DNA of 64,000 nt from Guyanagaster necrorhizus (lineage: Eukaryota; Basidiomycota; Agaricomycetes; Agaricales; Physalacriaceae): NCBI RefSeq assembly GCF_019112545.1, contig NW_025064884.1:1166141-1230140 (forward strand). The letters are read 5' to 3'. Made by a program: the position numbers and the translations under genes. Under the pieces are notes generated by a model, which worked only from the letters and a program-made list of their open reading frames with translations, was not told where the DNA came from and ran no database searches. This document shows, piece after piece, positions 33,492-47,599 of this stretch. Within the stretch, counting starts at the first letter, position 1. The number at the start of each line of letters is the position of its first letter.

Positions 33492-36400
33492 ATGCCTGCT
33501 ATCAACCTTGAATCTCCAAACTTTGATCATGAGTTCTTTGAACTTCTCACTTCTATTATTGGAACACTTTTAGGCTTATTAGTGATCATACAGCTATACT
33601 GTAGATGCCAATCAGTGACTGCCTGGGCAATTAGACATTATCAGGAATTCTAGAACATCTGCTGAATCCTACACAATGTAACCTCCAACTTACCTCTCTA
33701 TGACATCTCTGAATCCTGACAAACATCCCATCAGCCTGTGACAAGCCTCCTATCTGAGGCTGGGCCTAGTGGCTCACATCAAACAGATGTTCAAAAAGAA
33801 AGACCCACTTACTCCTCTTAATCCCACACTAGCAGCAGAAACTGAGACAATTAACTCATAGAATTTAAAAACCTATGAGTCCTGCCCCCTATCCCTAACC
33901 ATGAGGATGAGAACCTCTCTGCAGACTTCTTTGAGCAGTCCCTGTCTCCCAACCCTTCTATCACTCTAAGAACCCATAGAATTGCTGACTGTGCTTGAGA
34001 CTCTCTTGATGCCACTAGAGTGGCTCAGAGATCCCAGTATCACTCTCTAGACCTCTCTCCTCCCTATATCACCCCCAACCAAAGCCTCACCACCATATCT
34101 CTCTGCTCCCTTGGGACCAGCATGGAGATAGAGAGGAGTTCCTTCTAGCAAGCAGATGACAAGCATTGAAATAGAGAGGCATAGAACCAAATCATCTACT
34201 AATACTTCTCTAGCTAGAACCTTAACATCCTCTTTGACTACAATGTGGCCATACTACAAGAAGGATGACAAGGAGAAGCACCATAAGAGTCTTCTCTCTA
34301 CCCCTCTGACATCATCAGTTTCATATAGACAGAAGCTCAGTGAGAAGCTGAAGAGGCAGAGTGAGATCAACAGCAAAGACAGCAACAGAGAGAAGCTGAG
34401 GTGGCTCATCTCAGAAGTGGCTCTTCAGGCTGGTATAAACTTCAATCAGAGCTCTTAGTATCTATTTCCATATTCTGAGAGCTGAGCAGCAGTGATAATA
34501 ACAACTCATAGACAGAAGGACCTTATGAAGTTCTCACTACAGATAAGACTAGAAGAGGAGGTGATAATGAAATCTCTCCCCTGATCCAGAATGATGTCTG
34601 TCTCATCAGCCCCAAAACTCTTGACTATTCTCCTCTCTAATACACCTCCAGCATCAACACCATGTTTGAGGACAATAAGTCTGTCCTCAAGCACTACAGA
34701 CTATAAGTACTTGACAATATTCACATTTCCACTTGTGCTCTCTGAGGCTTCCTCAGAAGTAGAGTTGCCTGACAATTCCTTAATAAGTGATTCTATGAGA
34801 ACTTCTGCATCTATAGTGAAAGAGTGGAGGTCATATGAGCAGCAGGCAGAAATCAGTATGATGCTGAGATTGAAAGTCACCCTGTTGTTAACTACACTAT
34901 TACAATCACCCCAACCCCCTTACGCCCTATCACTGGTCCTAGTATACAGCCAGAGCAGCAGATTACCAGTGACAATATGACTGCCAAAAGTCAAGAAGAG
35001 CACCTTTGACCCATCTGTCACTTTCTTTGATGAAAACAAGAAGAATTAAGAGCTATCAGTCAAGGGTGATAAGGACAGTGGGAGTAGTGGACTCTCTCAT
35101 GAGAATAGAGAGATTGCATATTTCTATCTGGAAGATACTGATGATGAAGCATTGGAAGAAGAGATATGCAAGGCAAAAGAAGAAGAATTTGAAAGGTTAT
35201 ATCAAGAGAGAGTAACATTCTTATAGCACAATGACAACTGATTGTCATTGCCAATGGGGAAATTATATATTAATGAACCAGCAGAAAGACAAGAAATACT
35301 CAGACATGCTGCTACTGCCTATGTGGCCAACACCTACAACAAAAAGCATCTGGAGGACCAGCTTGGCCAATTACTGGCCTATCAGTCACTGCCCAAAGTT
35401 TGACTAATACTCTGGTCACCACCTATCATGCTGAAATGAGCTGTATATATAGCATCCTTGGTCAAAAGTCAATTTTCATACTTCACTCTATCAATACCAA
35501 TATCAGCATCCTGGCTGATATGAATCTGCAGCCAGCCTGATCACTGGCCTGCCAGCTACTGCAACCCATGGACAGGAACTGGAAGCTGACTATTAGCTGC
35601 TCAGCCATCTCCAGACAAAGCTTCAGAGAGTGGTGCAGGAAAGGAACTGACTCAGGATGACCTAGAAGCAGTTCAACTAGGATTTACTATACAAGATAGA
35701 ATAATCATGCAAAAGGAAGCAGCACCTCAGAGAAGCCTAGTGGCCAATGACAATTCCCTTCATTCATTCTCTAGACCACCAACCAACTGACAACACCCCC
35801 TTTTGAAGAATAGCCCAATCTGATAGACCCTCTATCAGAGAACACTGCTATTTTACAGTGCAAACCTGATCTACTCTGCAAACTCCAGCCCTTTAAAGGA
35901 GCATCAGATAATATCAACCAATTCCTTATCAACTGCAAGCAATACTTCAAGGTATATATTGGGTATCTTAGGACCAATATAAATCAGGTAGTCTTTGCTG
36001 CCTTATATCTTGAAGATAAGGTGAAGATCTAGTGGATCTTAATCTTGCCAAACTTCTGATCCACCACAAGGGGACACTATTGATATCTCTTATGGCTGGT
36101 GTTCAAACAAATGCTAAATGACAAATTCATTGATCCAGCAGTGCAAGAAGTGCACAAACAGAAGATCAAAAAATGGAAGATGGAGAATAAAGCAGCAACT
36201 GACTACTTTGACAAGCTGGAGCAGCTCACCAAACTCACTGGCATATGAGATGATGTGGCAGACAATGAAAGAATGGTCAAAGCCCTTAAGAGAAAAATTC
36301 TGTCCTCTTACATCACTATGATTGCAGCCATTAGGATCAAACAACTGATCCTAAAGAAGTATAATAAATGGAAGAAATACATCATCAAGATATACAAAGA

Positions 36401-36800
36401 GCAACAGTGGTAGAAGACAGAGCAGACCACCCTGTAGGACTACCAGAAGCTGAACCAACCTTCAACTTCTGGTATCAAGTCCACCAATATGCCTAATGCC
36501 ACTAAACCAGGATCCTCAATAGCTGGCTCATTATACTCAGCCCAGAAGATAGACATGGGCACTACTTATACTAGAACAGGAAAACCTATGGACATAGACT
36601 GACCCAAGAAGAAGAGGAAATGCTTCAATTGTGGCTAAAAGGACTATATGTCAAAGGACTGCTCCAGGAAGAAGTGGACCCAGGAAGACATCTGAGCACA
36701 GATTGCTGAACTTCAAAAGAAAAAAAAAGGACTAGGAACAGACATAAAAGTAGAGGAGGTAAAAAATAAGACCAACCAGTGAGTGATTCCACTGGATTGG
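33492..36800 (+). pseudogene. G4 Gag
   Basis: The start at 33492 gives MPAINLESPNFDHEFFELLT, with hydrophobic segment LLTSIIGTLLGLLVIIQ. The Ser/Thr-rich leader runs to about 35,400. The motif GKLYINEPAERQEI near 35,260 corresponds to ILYINAEPDEW in G2. The capsid-like part is near 35,900-36,420 (INQFLINCKQYFKVYIGYL). The knuckle CFNCG-stop-KDYMSKDCSRKK lies at 36,621-36,668, with in-frame TAA at 36636-36638. Numerous stops are present. Confidence 0.75.
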
Positions 36801-37284
36801 CCAAAGAACTTGATAGTGTGTAAATAATGCCTAAAAAGCAAGCTAATAATATCTCTGTAGTTACATCTATGCCTAACTTATGTATGCATTCAGATATACC
36901 CAATTTAATCTCTACCTTGGATATCAAAGAATTGCAGTCTAAGAAAACTCAAATGCCTACAGGCCAAACAGGGAGAGAGACCCCCAAGGTATAGCTTAAG
37001 CGATTTGACACTGAATGGACATAGAGGGCTGTACTGAAAGCACCAACAGAGGAAGCAGTAAAGGCAATACTCAAAAACTGGATACATCAAACCCAAGCTG
37101 AAGAAGTCATTAACAAAATAGTCAAAAGAATGTGAAAGACAGAAAGGTGCCAGGTCTTGGAGTGGCTCAATGAATTGTGTGGGCCACAGAGATATATCTG
37201 CTGAACCAAAACTCTGAGATGTGATCTCACAATTAAAGCCCAGATTGAGACACTCACCAATTGAGTGATCCACTCAGTGACTAT

Positions 37285-39841
37285 ACTAGTCAACAGCAGC
37301 TGTACTGGCAGTTCAATAAACTGTGCTTTTGTCAACATGCACAAACTCTCTACTTGGGCCACTGCCACCCTCATCCCCATCTACAATGCAGACAGAATTA
37401 AGAATCAAGCTGACTCAATCACTGAATTTGTCAAGCTCTGACTCACTATCAGAGATCATTTCAAGCAGATTAATCTGGCAGTAACTAACTTGAGAACAAA
37501 GGAAGTGTTTCTTAGATATGACTGGCTGATCAGACACAATCCACTGATCAACTGAAAAACTGAGAGAATAACATTTGTCTGATACAAGTGCTGAAAGATC
37601 CTATTTGAACTGCCTAATAAGAATCCTGAAGACAGGTAGAACAAAGAGATGGCAGACAGCAAAACCATCTTTGCTGTTGATATGCAAAAAGTGATTCATA
37701 TATGTGCTATACATCATGTCAACAACTTAGTAGCAAAGGCATATAAGCTGAAAGAGGAAAGGATGTTTGAGGAAATAGTACTCAAATGGGCATGAGACTT
37801 CAAGGACATCTTTGAAAAGGAAAGCTTTGATGAACTCCCAATTCCAAAGTCATGGGACTATGCCATCAAGTTAATCCCAAATGCCAATGCTAATCTGGAC
37901 TGCAAAACATACTCCCTCAAAAATCACAAGCAACAGGAACTTGATAAATTCCTAGATGAAAACCTCTCCAGTGGCTGCATCTGACCATCAAAGTTGCCAA
38001 TGGCCTCACCATTTTTCTTCATCAAAAAGAAGGATGAAAAGCTCTGACCAGTACAGGATTATCAGAGGCTTAATGAGATGATGATCAAGAATCATCCTTT
38101 AATCTTAGAGTTGATGGACAAACTATAGGGAGCCAAATACTATACTAAGTTAGATGTCCAGTGGGAGTACAATAATGTCTGGATCAAAGAAGGTGATGAA
38201 TGGAAGGCCACCTTCAGAACCAACCACAGGCTATTCAAGCTCACCATTATATTCTTTAGTCTCACCAACTCACCCACAACCTTTCAGTGGATGATGAACA
38301 ACATATTCAAGAATCTCATCACCACTGAAAAGGTGACAATATATCTTGATAATATCTTAATCATGTCTAAAACAAAAGAGGAGCACCAAAGGCTTATATG
38401 ACAGGTCCTAGCCTTGATGAGGAAACACAAGCTCTTCCTCAAGGCTGAGAAGTGCAAGTTTGAGGTCCTGGAGACTGAATATCTAGAAGTAATAATCAGT
38501 GAAGAGAGTATCTGCATGGACCTAATCAAAGTCACTGGCATTACCAAATAGCCAGAGCCATCCAAGAAGAAGAAACTCCAGTTCTTCTTAGAATTCACCA
38601 ACTTCTATTGACAGTTCATCTGAGATTATAGTTGGATTATATGATCAATGACACAACTGACTGGCAATGCTCCCTAGATATAGAGATCATCACAATAATC
38701 AGCATTTAATGATCTGAAACAATGACTAGCCAAGAATGTCATCTTAGCCATCCTGGATCAGAACAGCTGATTTTATGTAGAAGCCAACTCCAGTGAAGGG
38801 GCCATAGACACTATGATTTCACAGGAGCAAAATAGAAGATAGTGACCAGTGGCTTTTCTTTTCAAAGCTCTAACTATCACTGAGCACAACTATAAAATAT
38901 ACAACAAGAAACTACTAGTGATAATGCTCACACTTGAAGAATGGTGGCATTATCTCATTGGAGCAACTCAGGTGTTTGAAATCTGAACTGATCACTAAAA
39001 TCTCCATTACTTCTGATAACTCCAGAAACACAATTGACAACAAGTCTGTTGGATTACAGAGTTGAGCCAATACTCATACACACTGCACTATAAGACAGGA
39101 ACCACAAATAAGAAGGCAGATCTCCTTAGCAGAAAGTTCAATCATGATCAGGAGAGACATAATAATGAGGGAGTAACATTACTATGGCCAGAATATTTCC
39201 ATGCTATGATAATGCTCACAAAGAAGGAAATCCATGAATGGATAAAGAGCATGACCAGAGACACCAGCAAGTGAGATCAACATATGGCCCCATCTCTGAA
39301 CCATGAGCAAGAAATGACAAAGCAAGACAGGATGATTCACTATGACAGATAAATCTACATATCTCAAAATCAGATGCTGCATAATGAAATTATTGCCACA
39401 TGTCATAACCACACCACATGGAGACATTCAGAAATTGTGAAGACCAAGAAACTGGTCCTACATGAGTACTAGTGGCCAAAATTAGGATAAAACATTGAGC
39501 ATTATGTTAAAGGATACAAGACCTGCTAGAAGAAGAAGATCATGATGCAGGCCCAACCAGTGCCTCTACATCCAAATGAGATCCCATCAACACCCTGGAC
39601 TCACATCTCCATAGATATGATCACCAGATTACTAGACTACAATGACTATGATGTTATCATCATCATTGCTGATCAGTTCTCTAAAGCAATCATTCTAATT
39701 GCTTGTTCCACAGAACTAAACTCAGAAGAATGGGCCAAGATCCTCTGTGATGAAATCTACACAAAGTATGGAATGTCACAAGTGGTTATTTCAGACAGAG
39801 GACCTCAATTTGTCTCCAAGTTTCTAGAGGATCTCTATAAA
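37285..39841 (+). pseudogene. G4 Pol, first part: protease, RT, RNase H, integrase core
   Basis: Protease TILVNSSCTGSSINCAFVN (about 37,285) has Asn for the catalytic Asp. RT runs about 37,860-38,640, with box IYLDNILIMS near 38,340 (second Asp changed to Asn). RNase H is at about 38,700-39,100. Integrase is well preserved from 39,542 to 39,841 (ISIDMITRLLDYNDYDVIII, VVISDRGPQFVSKFLEDLYK), carrying both catalytic Asp residues. The frame is cut at 39,841 by G5 and resumes at 48,077. Confidence 0.85.
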
Positions 39842-40313
39842 TATTAAGCTCAAGCATTATGTAAACAGAAATGCATGATAAACAGAAGCTGCCTCACACT
39901 TTGGGCAGTCATTTGAGTTCACTGATATGCTTCTTGATCAGTGTGTTACAAGGCCAAGCAGATCAGCTCAAGGATAAAATAGTATGAAGATAAACTTTAG
40001 CTCGAAGCTAGAATTCCTCAGTGAGCACAAGCCTACTTAAATACTGTACAAGTTGTATCTATAAATATTGCTACCTATTGTGCATTGTCATGTCCTTTGT
40101 GCCCATTATCCTTAGGCATTGCTACTGTACATAAAAGACTGATTGTGCATTATTGGGTGATGTTATTATATTAAAAGACAATGATTGACTTGGTCTAGTT
40201 GTGATGACTAAGCTTTATCCCATAGTCTTAAGTGCTTGAGTTAGCACTCTGACTAAGCATAAATAGAAGTTAGATTGAGTAAAAAAAATAGAATAAGAGA
40301 AAAAATCATAACA
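39842..40313 (-). repeat. G5 3' LTR (472 bp)
   Basis: It is the partner of 47600-48071. The plus-strand segment 39997-40009 reads TTAGCTCGAAGCT, so the sense strand is AGCTTCGAGCTAA with an intact CG at 40003-40004. Confidence 0.95.
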
Positions 40314-40346
40314 TTACTCCCTTCTTAAAACCATCATCCTGATGGC

Positions 40347-43300
40347 TTAATTCAGAGATAATTCATATTCATGTATAGTGTCATCTGCATTCATATATTT
40401 TTTGTTAATCCATTGATTTGATTCTAAGCTGTATCTCTTTCAGCTGACTAGGTAGTCGATAGTTGTGGTCATACCACCTTCTTTTGCCCTGATTTTTTGT
40501 AGCTTGTAGTTTAGTACTTGATCAATTTTATAATGTTCTTCATCATTGATTAGCTCTGATAGTAGAGGTGGTGGATATTCCTGGTTTGAGAAAGCCAGTG
40601 CAATGTATAGTGTCAATAATATTTCATTAAAGATGTCATGGATTTTCTATGTGACTGAGAGATGGAGTTTGTAGGTGGAGGTGCTAATCTTCCCTAATAT
40701 AGGAAAGAGTCCAGTATGCTTGTTGGCTAGTTTTCATTTTGGTCAAGAGAGATGGAGGTTAGTGGCATCTATCCAGATCTTATCATTGATCAAATATTCA
40801 TGGACAGTATGATGATATTTATCATACTGTTTTTTCATTATGGTGGCAGCCTTTTCAAGAGTGATCTTAGTTTCATTATAAATCTTTGACATGGTAGTGG
40901 TAAAGTCCATTGATGTGGGTGTGATTATATGGTGTCATTCAGTTTGGGTAACATTGAAGTGTCACCTATGATTAATGAAGAAGAGAGTCTTGCCAGTTGC
41001 AGAATAGACATGATTGTTATGTTGGAAGGCAGCAAGTGCTAGCTATTCCATCCAGTCATCTTGTCAATAATTAATAAAGAGGCAGAGATATTTTTCCACC
41101 TCTTGATTGGCCCATTCCATCTGCCCATCAGTTTGCAGATGATAGGTAGTGGACACATTCCATTTAATGTTTAAGAGTCAGTATAAATTGTCTAAAAATT
41201 TGGATATGAACTGGGATCCTCTGTCTGAGATTATGACTTGGGGCATACTATATTTGACATACACTTCATCATGTAGAATCTTGGCCCATTCTTCAGAAGT
41301 TAGCTCTATGGAGCATGCAATCAGGATAATTGCTTTCAAAAATTGATTGACTATGACAATAATGGCATTATAGCTATTGTAATTTGATAATCCAGTAATC
41401 ATATCCACCAAAATATGGGTCCATGGTGATGATGGGACCTCTTTTGGATAGAGCAGTGCTGCTTGTGATTGGGTGGAAGACTTGCTGCATTGGCAGGTCT
41501 CATATGCCTTGACATACTGCATGATCTCCTGACCCATCTTAGGCCACCAATACTCTCATAGGATAAGTTCTTTTATCTTGATGATGCTTGAATGTCTGAT
41601 GGTCATATGATCATAGTAGGTGGCAATGATCTTGCCATGAAGTCTCTTGTCTCTGAGAATATAGATTTGTCTATTATAATAGATCATCTCTCCTTCTTTC
41701 TGCATTCCTCATTTGTGGTTTAATGATGAAGCTATCTATTGGTCCCACTTCTTGGTGTCCCTGGTGGCACTCTTGATCCACTTGTGGATCTCCTCTTTGG
41801 TGGACATTATCATAGCCTGAAAATATTCAGGTTTCAACAGCATGACTCTCTTATTATCACTTTCTCCCTGATTGTAATCAACCTGATGACTGAGGAGGTC
41901 TGCCTTCTTGTTTGCTATTCCAGCCTTGTGGTGTAGTATATATTGGTACTGACTGAATTCCATCACCTATCTGGCTTGTCAACAGTTTAACTTTTGTGGT
42001 TGTCAGAAGTATCAGAGATTTTGATGGTCAATTCAAATCTCAAAGATCTCCTGGGCACTGATCAAGTAGTGTTGCCACTTCTCTAGGATGAGCATGATGG
42101 CGAGCAACTCTTTGTCATATATCTCATAGTTGCATGCCATGGTGGTTAGTGCCTTGGAAAGGAATGTGATGGACACTATTGACCATTCTGCTCTTGAGAG
42201 AGTACTGCCTCAATTGCTCCTTTGCTAGAGTCTGCCTCCATATGGAATTTCTATTTCTGGGTTAGAATTGCTAGGACCATGTCCTCTGCTAGTTGCTTTT
42301 TGAGATCATTGAATGCTATTTGCTGAGAGAGGCTCCATGTCCAGAGTGCATTGCTGGTTAACTGGGTCATAGGTCAGACAACTTTGCTATAGTCTTGTAT
42401 AAATTGCTGGTAGAAGTTTGTGAATCTAAGGAAGGATTGCAACTCCTTCTTCTTGGTCAGTTCTGGCTATTCTGTAACTCCAGCCACTTTGACAGGGTCT
42501 ATTCTGATGCTCCCCTCACTGATGATGACTCTGAGATACTCAGTTTCAAGTACCTCAAACTCACACTTTTTCATTTTGAGGAACAGCTTGTGTTTTCTCA
42601 TAAGGGCTAATACTTCTCATACTAGCCATCAATGCTCCTCCTTCATCTTCAATATAATGAGAATGTCATTCAGATATATTATTACTCTTCCAGTGGCAAT
42701 AAGGTCCTTGAAAATGTCATTCATCATCTATTGGAAGATGGCCAGTGAGTTGGTCAGTCTAAAGAACATTACTGTGGGCTCAAATAGTTCTTGGTTAGTA
42801 TGGAAAGTGGCCTTCCATTCATTGCCCTCTTTGATCCATACATTGTTATAACTCTATTGGATATCAAGCTTGGTATAATAGTGCATACCACAAAGTTTGT
42901 CTATTAGCTCAGAGATCAGCAGGAGTGGATAACTATTCTTGATCATCATCTCATTTAGCTTTTGGTAATCTTGCACTGGTCAGAGCTTCCCATCTTTTTT
43001 CTTGATAAAGAAGAATGGAGAGGCCATTAGAGACTTCAATGGCTGAATTTGTCCACTGGACAGATTTTTGTCCAGGAACTTATTGAGCTCCTGCTGTTCA
43101 TGATTGCTAAGCAGATAAGTTTTGTAGTCCAAATTGGCATTCATGTTTGGGATTAATTTGATGGTGTGATCTCACAGCTTGGGAGTAGGGAGTTCATCAA
43201 AGCTCTTCTTTTCAAACAGATTCTGGTAGTCTCATGCCCATCTGGGCACCATCTCCTTAAATGTCTTTTCCTCCTTTCCTGTATTGGCTTTTACAGCTAA

Positions 43301-44150
43301 GTCATTGGCATAGTGAACAGCTCAAATACAGACTGCCTTTTGCAGGTCTACTGTGAGGATTGTTTCACTATCTTCCATTTCCTCATCTCAATGGTCTTTG
43401 GAGTCTTCATCAGGTAGTTCAAACAGGATTTTCTGGCATTGGCATCTCACCAATGTGATCCTTCTGGTCTTCTAGTTGATCAGTGGATTATAGCAGATTA
43501 ACCAATCATGATCAAGGAAAATTTCCTTGACCCTGAGGTCTGTTATGGCCAGGTCGATCCTTTCAGAATGATCACTGATTGTGAGTCTAAGCTCAACAAA
43601 CTTGGTAATTGAGCCAGCCTGGTTCTTTGTTCTATCAGCATTATAGACTGAGATCAGGGCTACTATAGCTCAGATCAGAAGATGGTGCTTATTAATGAAA
43701 GCCCTGTTAATGGAGCTCCCAGTACAGCTGCTGTCAATCAAGGCTGTGACTGTGTAGATACTTCAAGATGTGAGTATTTTGATTTGTGCTTTGGCTAAGA
43801 GGTCTCACTCTGAGGTTTTAGAGTGTCAGATATATTTTCACAGCTCTCAGAGTTCATCTAACTATTCCAGAGCTTGGCCATGTTTGGCCTTCTATATTTC
43901 TTTAATCATTTTGCTGGTTACTTCCTCAGTCCAGGTCCAATAGATTCAGTCCCTGAGTATGGCTTTTGCCATGGCTTCTTCTTTTGCATCTTTGATAGCC
44001 CACCATGTCCATTTGGTGTTGAATGGTTTGAGCCAGTTAACAGGGCTCACTGCTCTTGTTTAGCCTTTCAGCATTTGAGTCTTTATTTGCAATTCATTAG
44101 CATGTAGAGTAGGTAATCAGAGTATATTCAAATGCATGGATAATTTAAGC
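40347..44150 (-). pseudogene. G5 Pol: protease to chromodomain
   Basis: In minus-strand order: protease TALIDSSCTGSSINRAFINK (about 43,745; Asp kept); RT from about 43,100 with the box IYLNDILIIL (about 42,680; first Asp changed to Asn); RNase H (about 42,250-41,930). Integrase covers 41,537-40,900 (ILVDMITGLSNYNSYNAIIV, QVIISDRGSQFISKF), with both Asp residues kept. The chromodomain and the tail LSLN-stop end at 40347. The integrase stretch of 119 codons without a stop is the longest open part of this copy. Many stops elsewhere make it inactive. Confidence 0.85.
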
Positions 44151-44369
44151 ATATCAGTAACTACAGAAGCTTGATTAGTCCAATTAGTGGCTACTATATG
44201 CACACCATAAAGTTCTCTGGCCAATCTAGTAGAATCGCTCACTGGTTGGCCTCATCTTTTACTTTCTCTACTTTGATCTCTTCTCTGAGTTCTTTCACTT
44301 CTTTTTATAGTTCAGTGATTTGTGCTCAGATGTCTTCTCTAGTTCACTTCTTTGGACAGTCTTTGGCCA

Positions 44370-47300
44370 TATGCCCCTTCTATCTGCAGTTGAAGCACTT
44401 TTCTTTCTTCTTCATGTGATCAATGTCAATTAGCTTTTTGGCCCCTGTGTACATTGTCTCTGTTCCAGTCTTCTGCATGTCATAGTTGGAGGCTATCAGA
44501 GTTTCCTGTGATTTCCTGGCAGTTTGTCCCAATTCTTTGTTCAGAGTTAGCAGAGTTGATTTCTTGGATGAATAATCTTACAAGGTCGATGATTCCACTT
44601 TCTGCCTTTGTCACTCCTTATACATCTCAATGATCCTTTTCTTTCATTTGTCATATCCTATTAGCATCAAGACTTTGACACTGATAGCAGAGATCATAGT
44701 GATGTATGAGGAGGGGATACTCTTTTTGAGGGCCTCTGCCATTCATCCATCATTTGCTACATCATCTTGGATCCCAGCAAGTTTGGTGAATTGTTCTAAT
44801 TTTTTGAAGTAATTTGTTGCTGCCTTATTGCCTATCTTGTACTCTTGAATCTTTTGTTTGTGTACCTCCTGTACTACTGGATCAATGAATTTGTCATAAA
44901 GCATTTGTTTGAACACCAGCTATGAGAGATACCTGTAGTGCCCCCTTATGGTGGACCAGAAGTTCAGAGATATGAGGATTCACTATGTCTTCACCTTCTC
45001 TTCTAGATAAGAGGCAGTGAAGATGACTCAATTCATGTCAGTGCTGAAGTACCCAATGTAGACTTCAAAGTATTGTTTGCAATCCACCAGAAACTGATCA
45101 ATGTCATCCAAGACCTCTTTAAAGGGATATGGCTTTCATAACAGATCTAGTCTGCATTGTAATATGGCAGCATTGTTAGGAAGCACACCAATTGGATTAG
45201 ACCATTCTTTGAATAAAGGCTAGCACCACTTGTTGGATGGCCCAGAAAATGAGTGAAGAGAATTATCATCTGCCATAGGGCTTTCTCATAGTGCAGCTTC
45301 TTTTTATATAATTACCCTGTCTCTAATAGTGAAGTCTAGTTATACTGCCTCAGAGTTATCTTCAGTGGGCTCCTTCCCCTTTCCAGATCTCATGGCTTCT
45401 TCTGGTGGTAGCTGTGCTGCTCAAAGTCAGATATCAGCTCAAGTCCACAGGTTCTCATACTTGATCAGCTGTGGCTCAGGCCTTGTCTGGCCACAGATCA
45501 GCCAAGTTGCTGTGATTTGATCTGAGGTCATGGAATATGAATATCAGCTTTGGATTGATGGAGCTATATACATAGCTCATTGTGGAGTGATGGATGGTGA
45601 CTAAGGCATTGATTGTATCAGAGTTAGAGATTAGTACTCAGCTAACTTGCTGAGTTTGTCTTCAGAATGCCATCAGCTGTATTCTGCTACTGCATATTCA
45701 GTGGCAGCATGTCTGAGAATCTCTTGTTATTTATCAGGTTTGGTAATATATATTTGTCTGAGGCAGGACAACAACCAGTTGTCATCTTGCTATAAAAATT
45801 GTATCTCTCTCTGATAAATCTCTTCAAATTCTTTTTTTCAGTTTTGTTGTATCCCATCTTCCAGTACCTCACTGTCTATATCTTCCAGGTAGAAATATAT
45901 TATTTTTCCTCCACCATGAGGGAGATCACTACTCCCACTGCCTTCTTCCTTGTTCAGGAGTTCTCTGGCCTTCTCATCCTTGTCAGAGGAGTCAGCAGAT
46001 TAGCCAAAGATACTCTCCTCACTCTTAGGCAGTCATATTATCACTGGCAAGTCACTGCTCTGGCTATGTACTGGGGCCAGTGGCAGGGCTTGAAGAGTCA
46101 GTGGTGATAGTGATGTTGTAGTGGGAGATGGGCTGACTTCTGATATTGATGTCATACCAGTTGTCACCTGCTGCTTATGCTGCCTCTAATCTCTCACTAT
46201 AGAGGCAGAAGTTTCTGTAAAAGAGTTCACCAAGGAACTGCTGAGCAATTTGGCTTCTGAGGAATTCTCAGAAAGCCCAAGCAGTGACATGGGCATTGTC
46301 AGGTACTCATAGTCCATAGTGGACAAGAATGGACTTGTCATCCTCAAATGTAGAGTCAGCACTGAGAGTGTATCAGGAAGAGGAATAGTTGAGAAATGGA
46401 GCTCTGACTGGAGAGATGTCATCCTAAGGTGGAGGAAATTTTTCATTGTCCTGAGGTAGAGGGGGAATTTCATTCTTCCTCCTTCTTGCTTCATCAGTGG
46501 TAAGGACCTTTCAGAGTCTATCCACCCATGGATCTTCTTTATCATTTGTGCTGGGCTCTCAGAATATAGGATTCAAGAGGGATCAGTCAGCATATACTGG
46601 TGTGAGTACAGATGCAACCTCAGGCTGGAGTCCATATCAGTTCAATATGTTGGCCCTCTCTAGTCTCTCTCTTTCAATATTTCACTGCTACTTCCTATGC
46701 TGCTGATCATACTTGGCAGCTTCTCTAGCAGCCTGCCTGTCATGACCTTCTCCAATAAGATGCTCTTTGAGCTTGCTATGGGTGGGCTGGAATGCATTCC
46801 ACTGTCTCTGCTCCTCTTGTCTGAGCATGGCATTGTAGTTGAAGAGAACATTAAGATCTCAGGTAGAAAATAACTAGTGAATGATTTTATTTCAATTTTC
46901 CTGGTATTATCACTCATCATTGAGGCACTCAGAGGATGCATGCCCCATCCTGCTGCTGGTCCTGATAGAATAGGTTTCAGGGCTGAGAGAGGTCATGCTG
47001 TCTGGGCTAAGGAATTGTTGGGGTTGATCTTGAGATTCCTGAGCCATTTTAGCAGTATCAAGAGAATCTCAGACACAGTGGCCAATCTCAGAGGGGTGAC
47101 TGGCAGTAGAAGATATGGTGGTCTGCTGAAGGGGCCCAGCCTCATTTCTATTTTGTATAGAGAATACTCCCATATCTTCTGAGATGTGAGAGTGCTGGTT
47201 TCAGCTTGGTCCAGATTGAGAGAGGTATTGTCCTCTCTCTTCTTCTTGACCATCCTCTGGATGTGGGCTGCTAGACCTGGCTTCTGGGCTATTCAGGGGC

Positions 47301-47542
47301 TGGTAGATGGTTCAGTGGAATTCTGGAATGTCATGTAATGGTAGATCAGAGGTTATATTGTATAAAATATGATGGATATATTGGAACTCATTATAATATC
47401 TGATAGCTCAAACAGTGACTGAATGGCATTCCTGGCACAGCTGGATAATCACCAATAATTCTAACAATGTTCCAATGATAGAGACAAGGAGTTCAAAGAA
47501 CTTGTGATCAAAGTTCAGGTCTGATAAATTGATTGAGGGCAT
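44370..47542 (-). pseudogene. G5 Gag
   Basis: The start at 47542 gives MPSINLSDLNFDHKFFELLV, with hydrophobic segment LLVSIIGTLLELLVIIQ. The N-terminal 80 residues parallel G2 and G4 (YYNEFQYIHHILYNITSDLP). The Ser/Glu-rich leader runs to about 45,650, then a capsid-like core (about 45,120-44,600). The knuckle CFNCR-stop-KGHMAKDCPKK lies at about 44,395-44,345, with in-frame TAG at 44380-44382. Frame changes and stops are common. Confidence 0.75.
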
Positions 47543-47599
47543 TCAGTTTCTTCCACACTATAGTGCATGAGAAAAGAGAAGAGGAAGCTTTGAGCTAAT

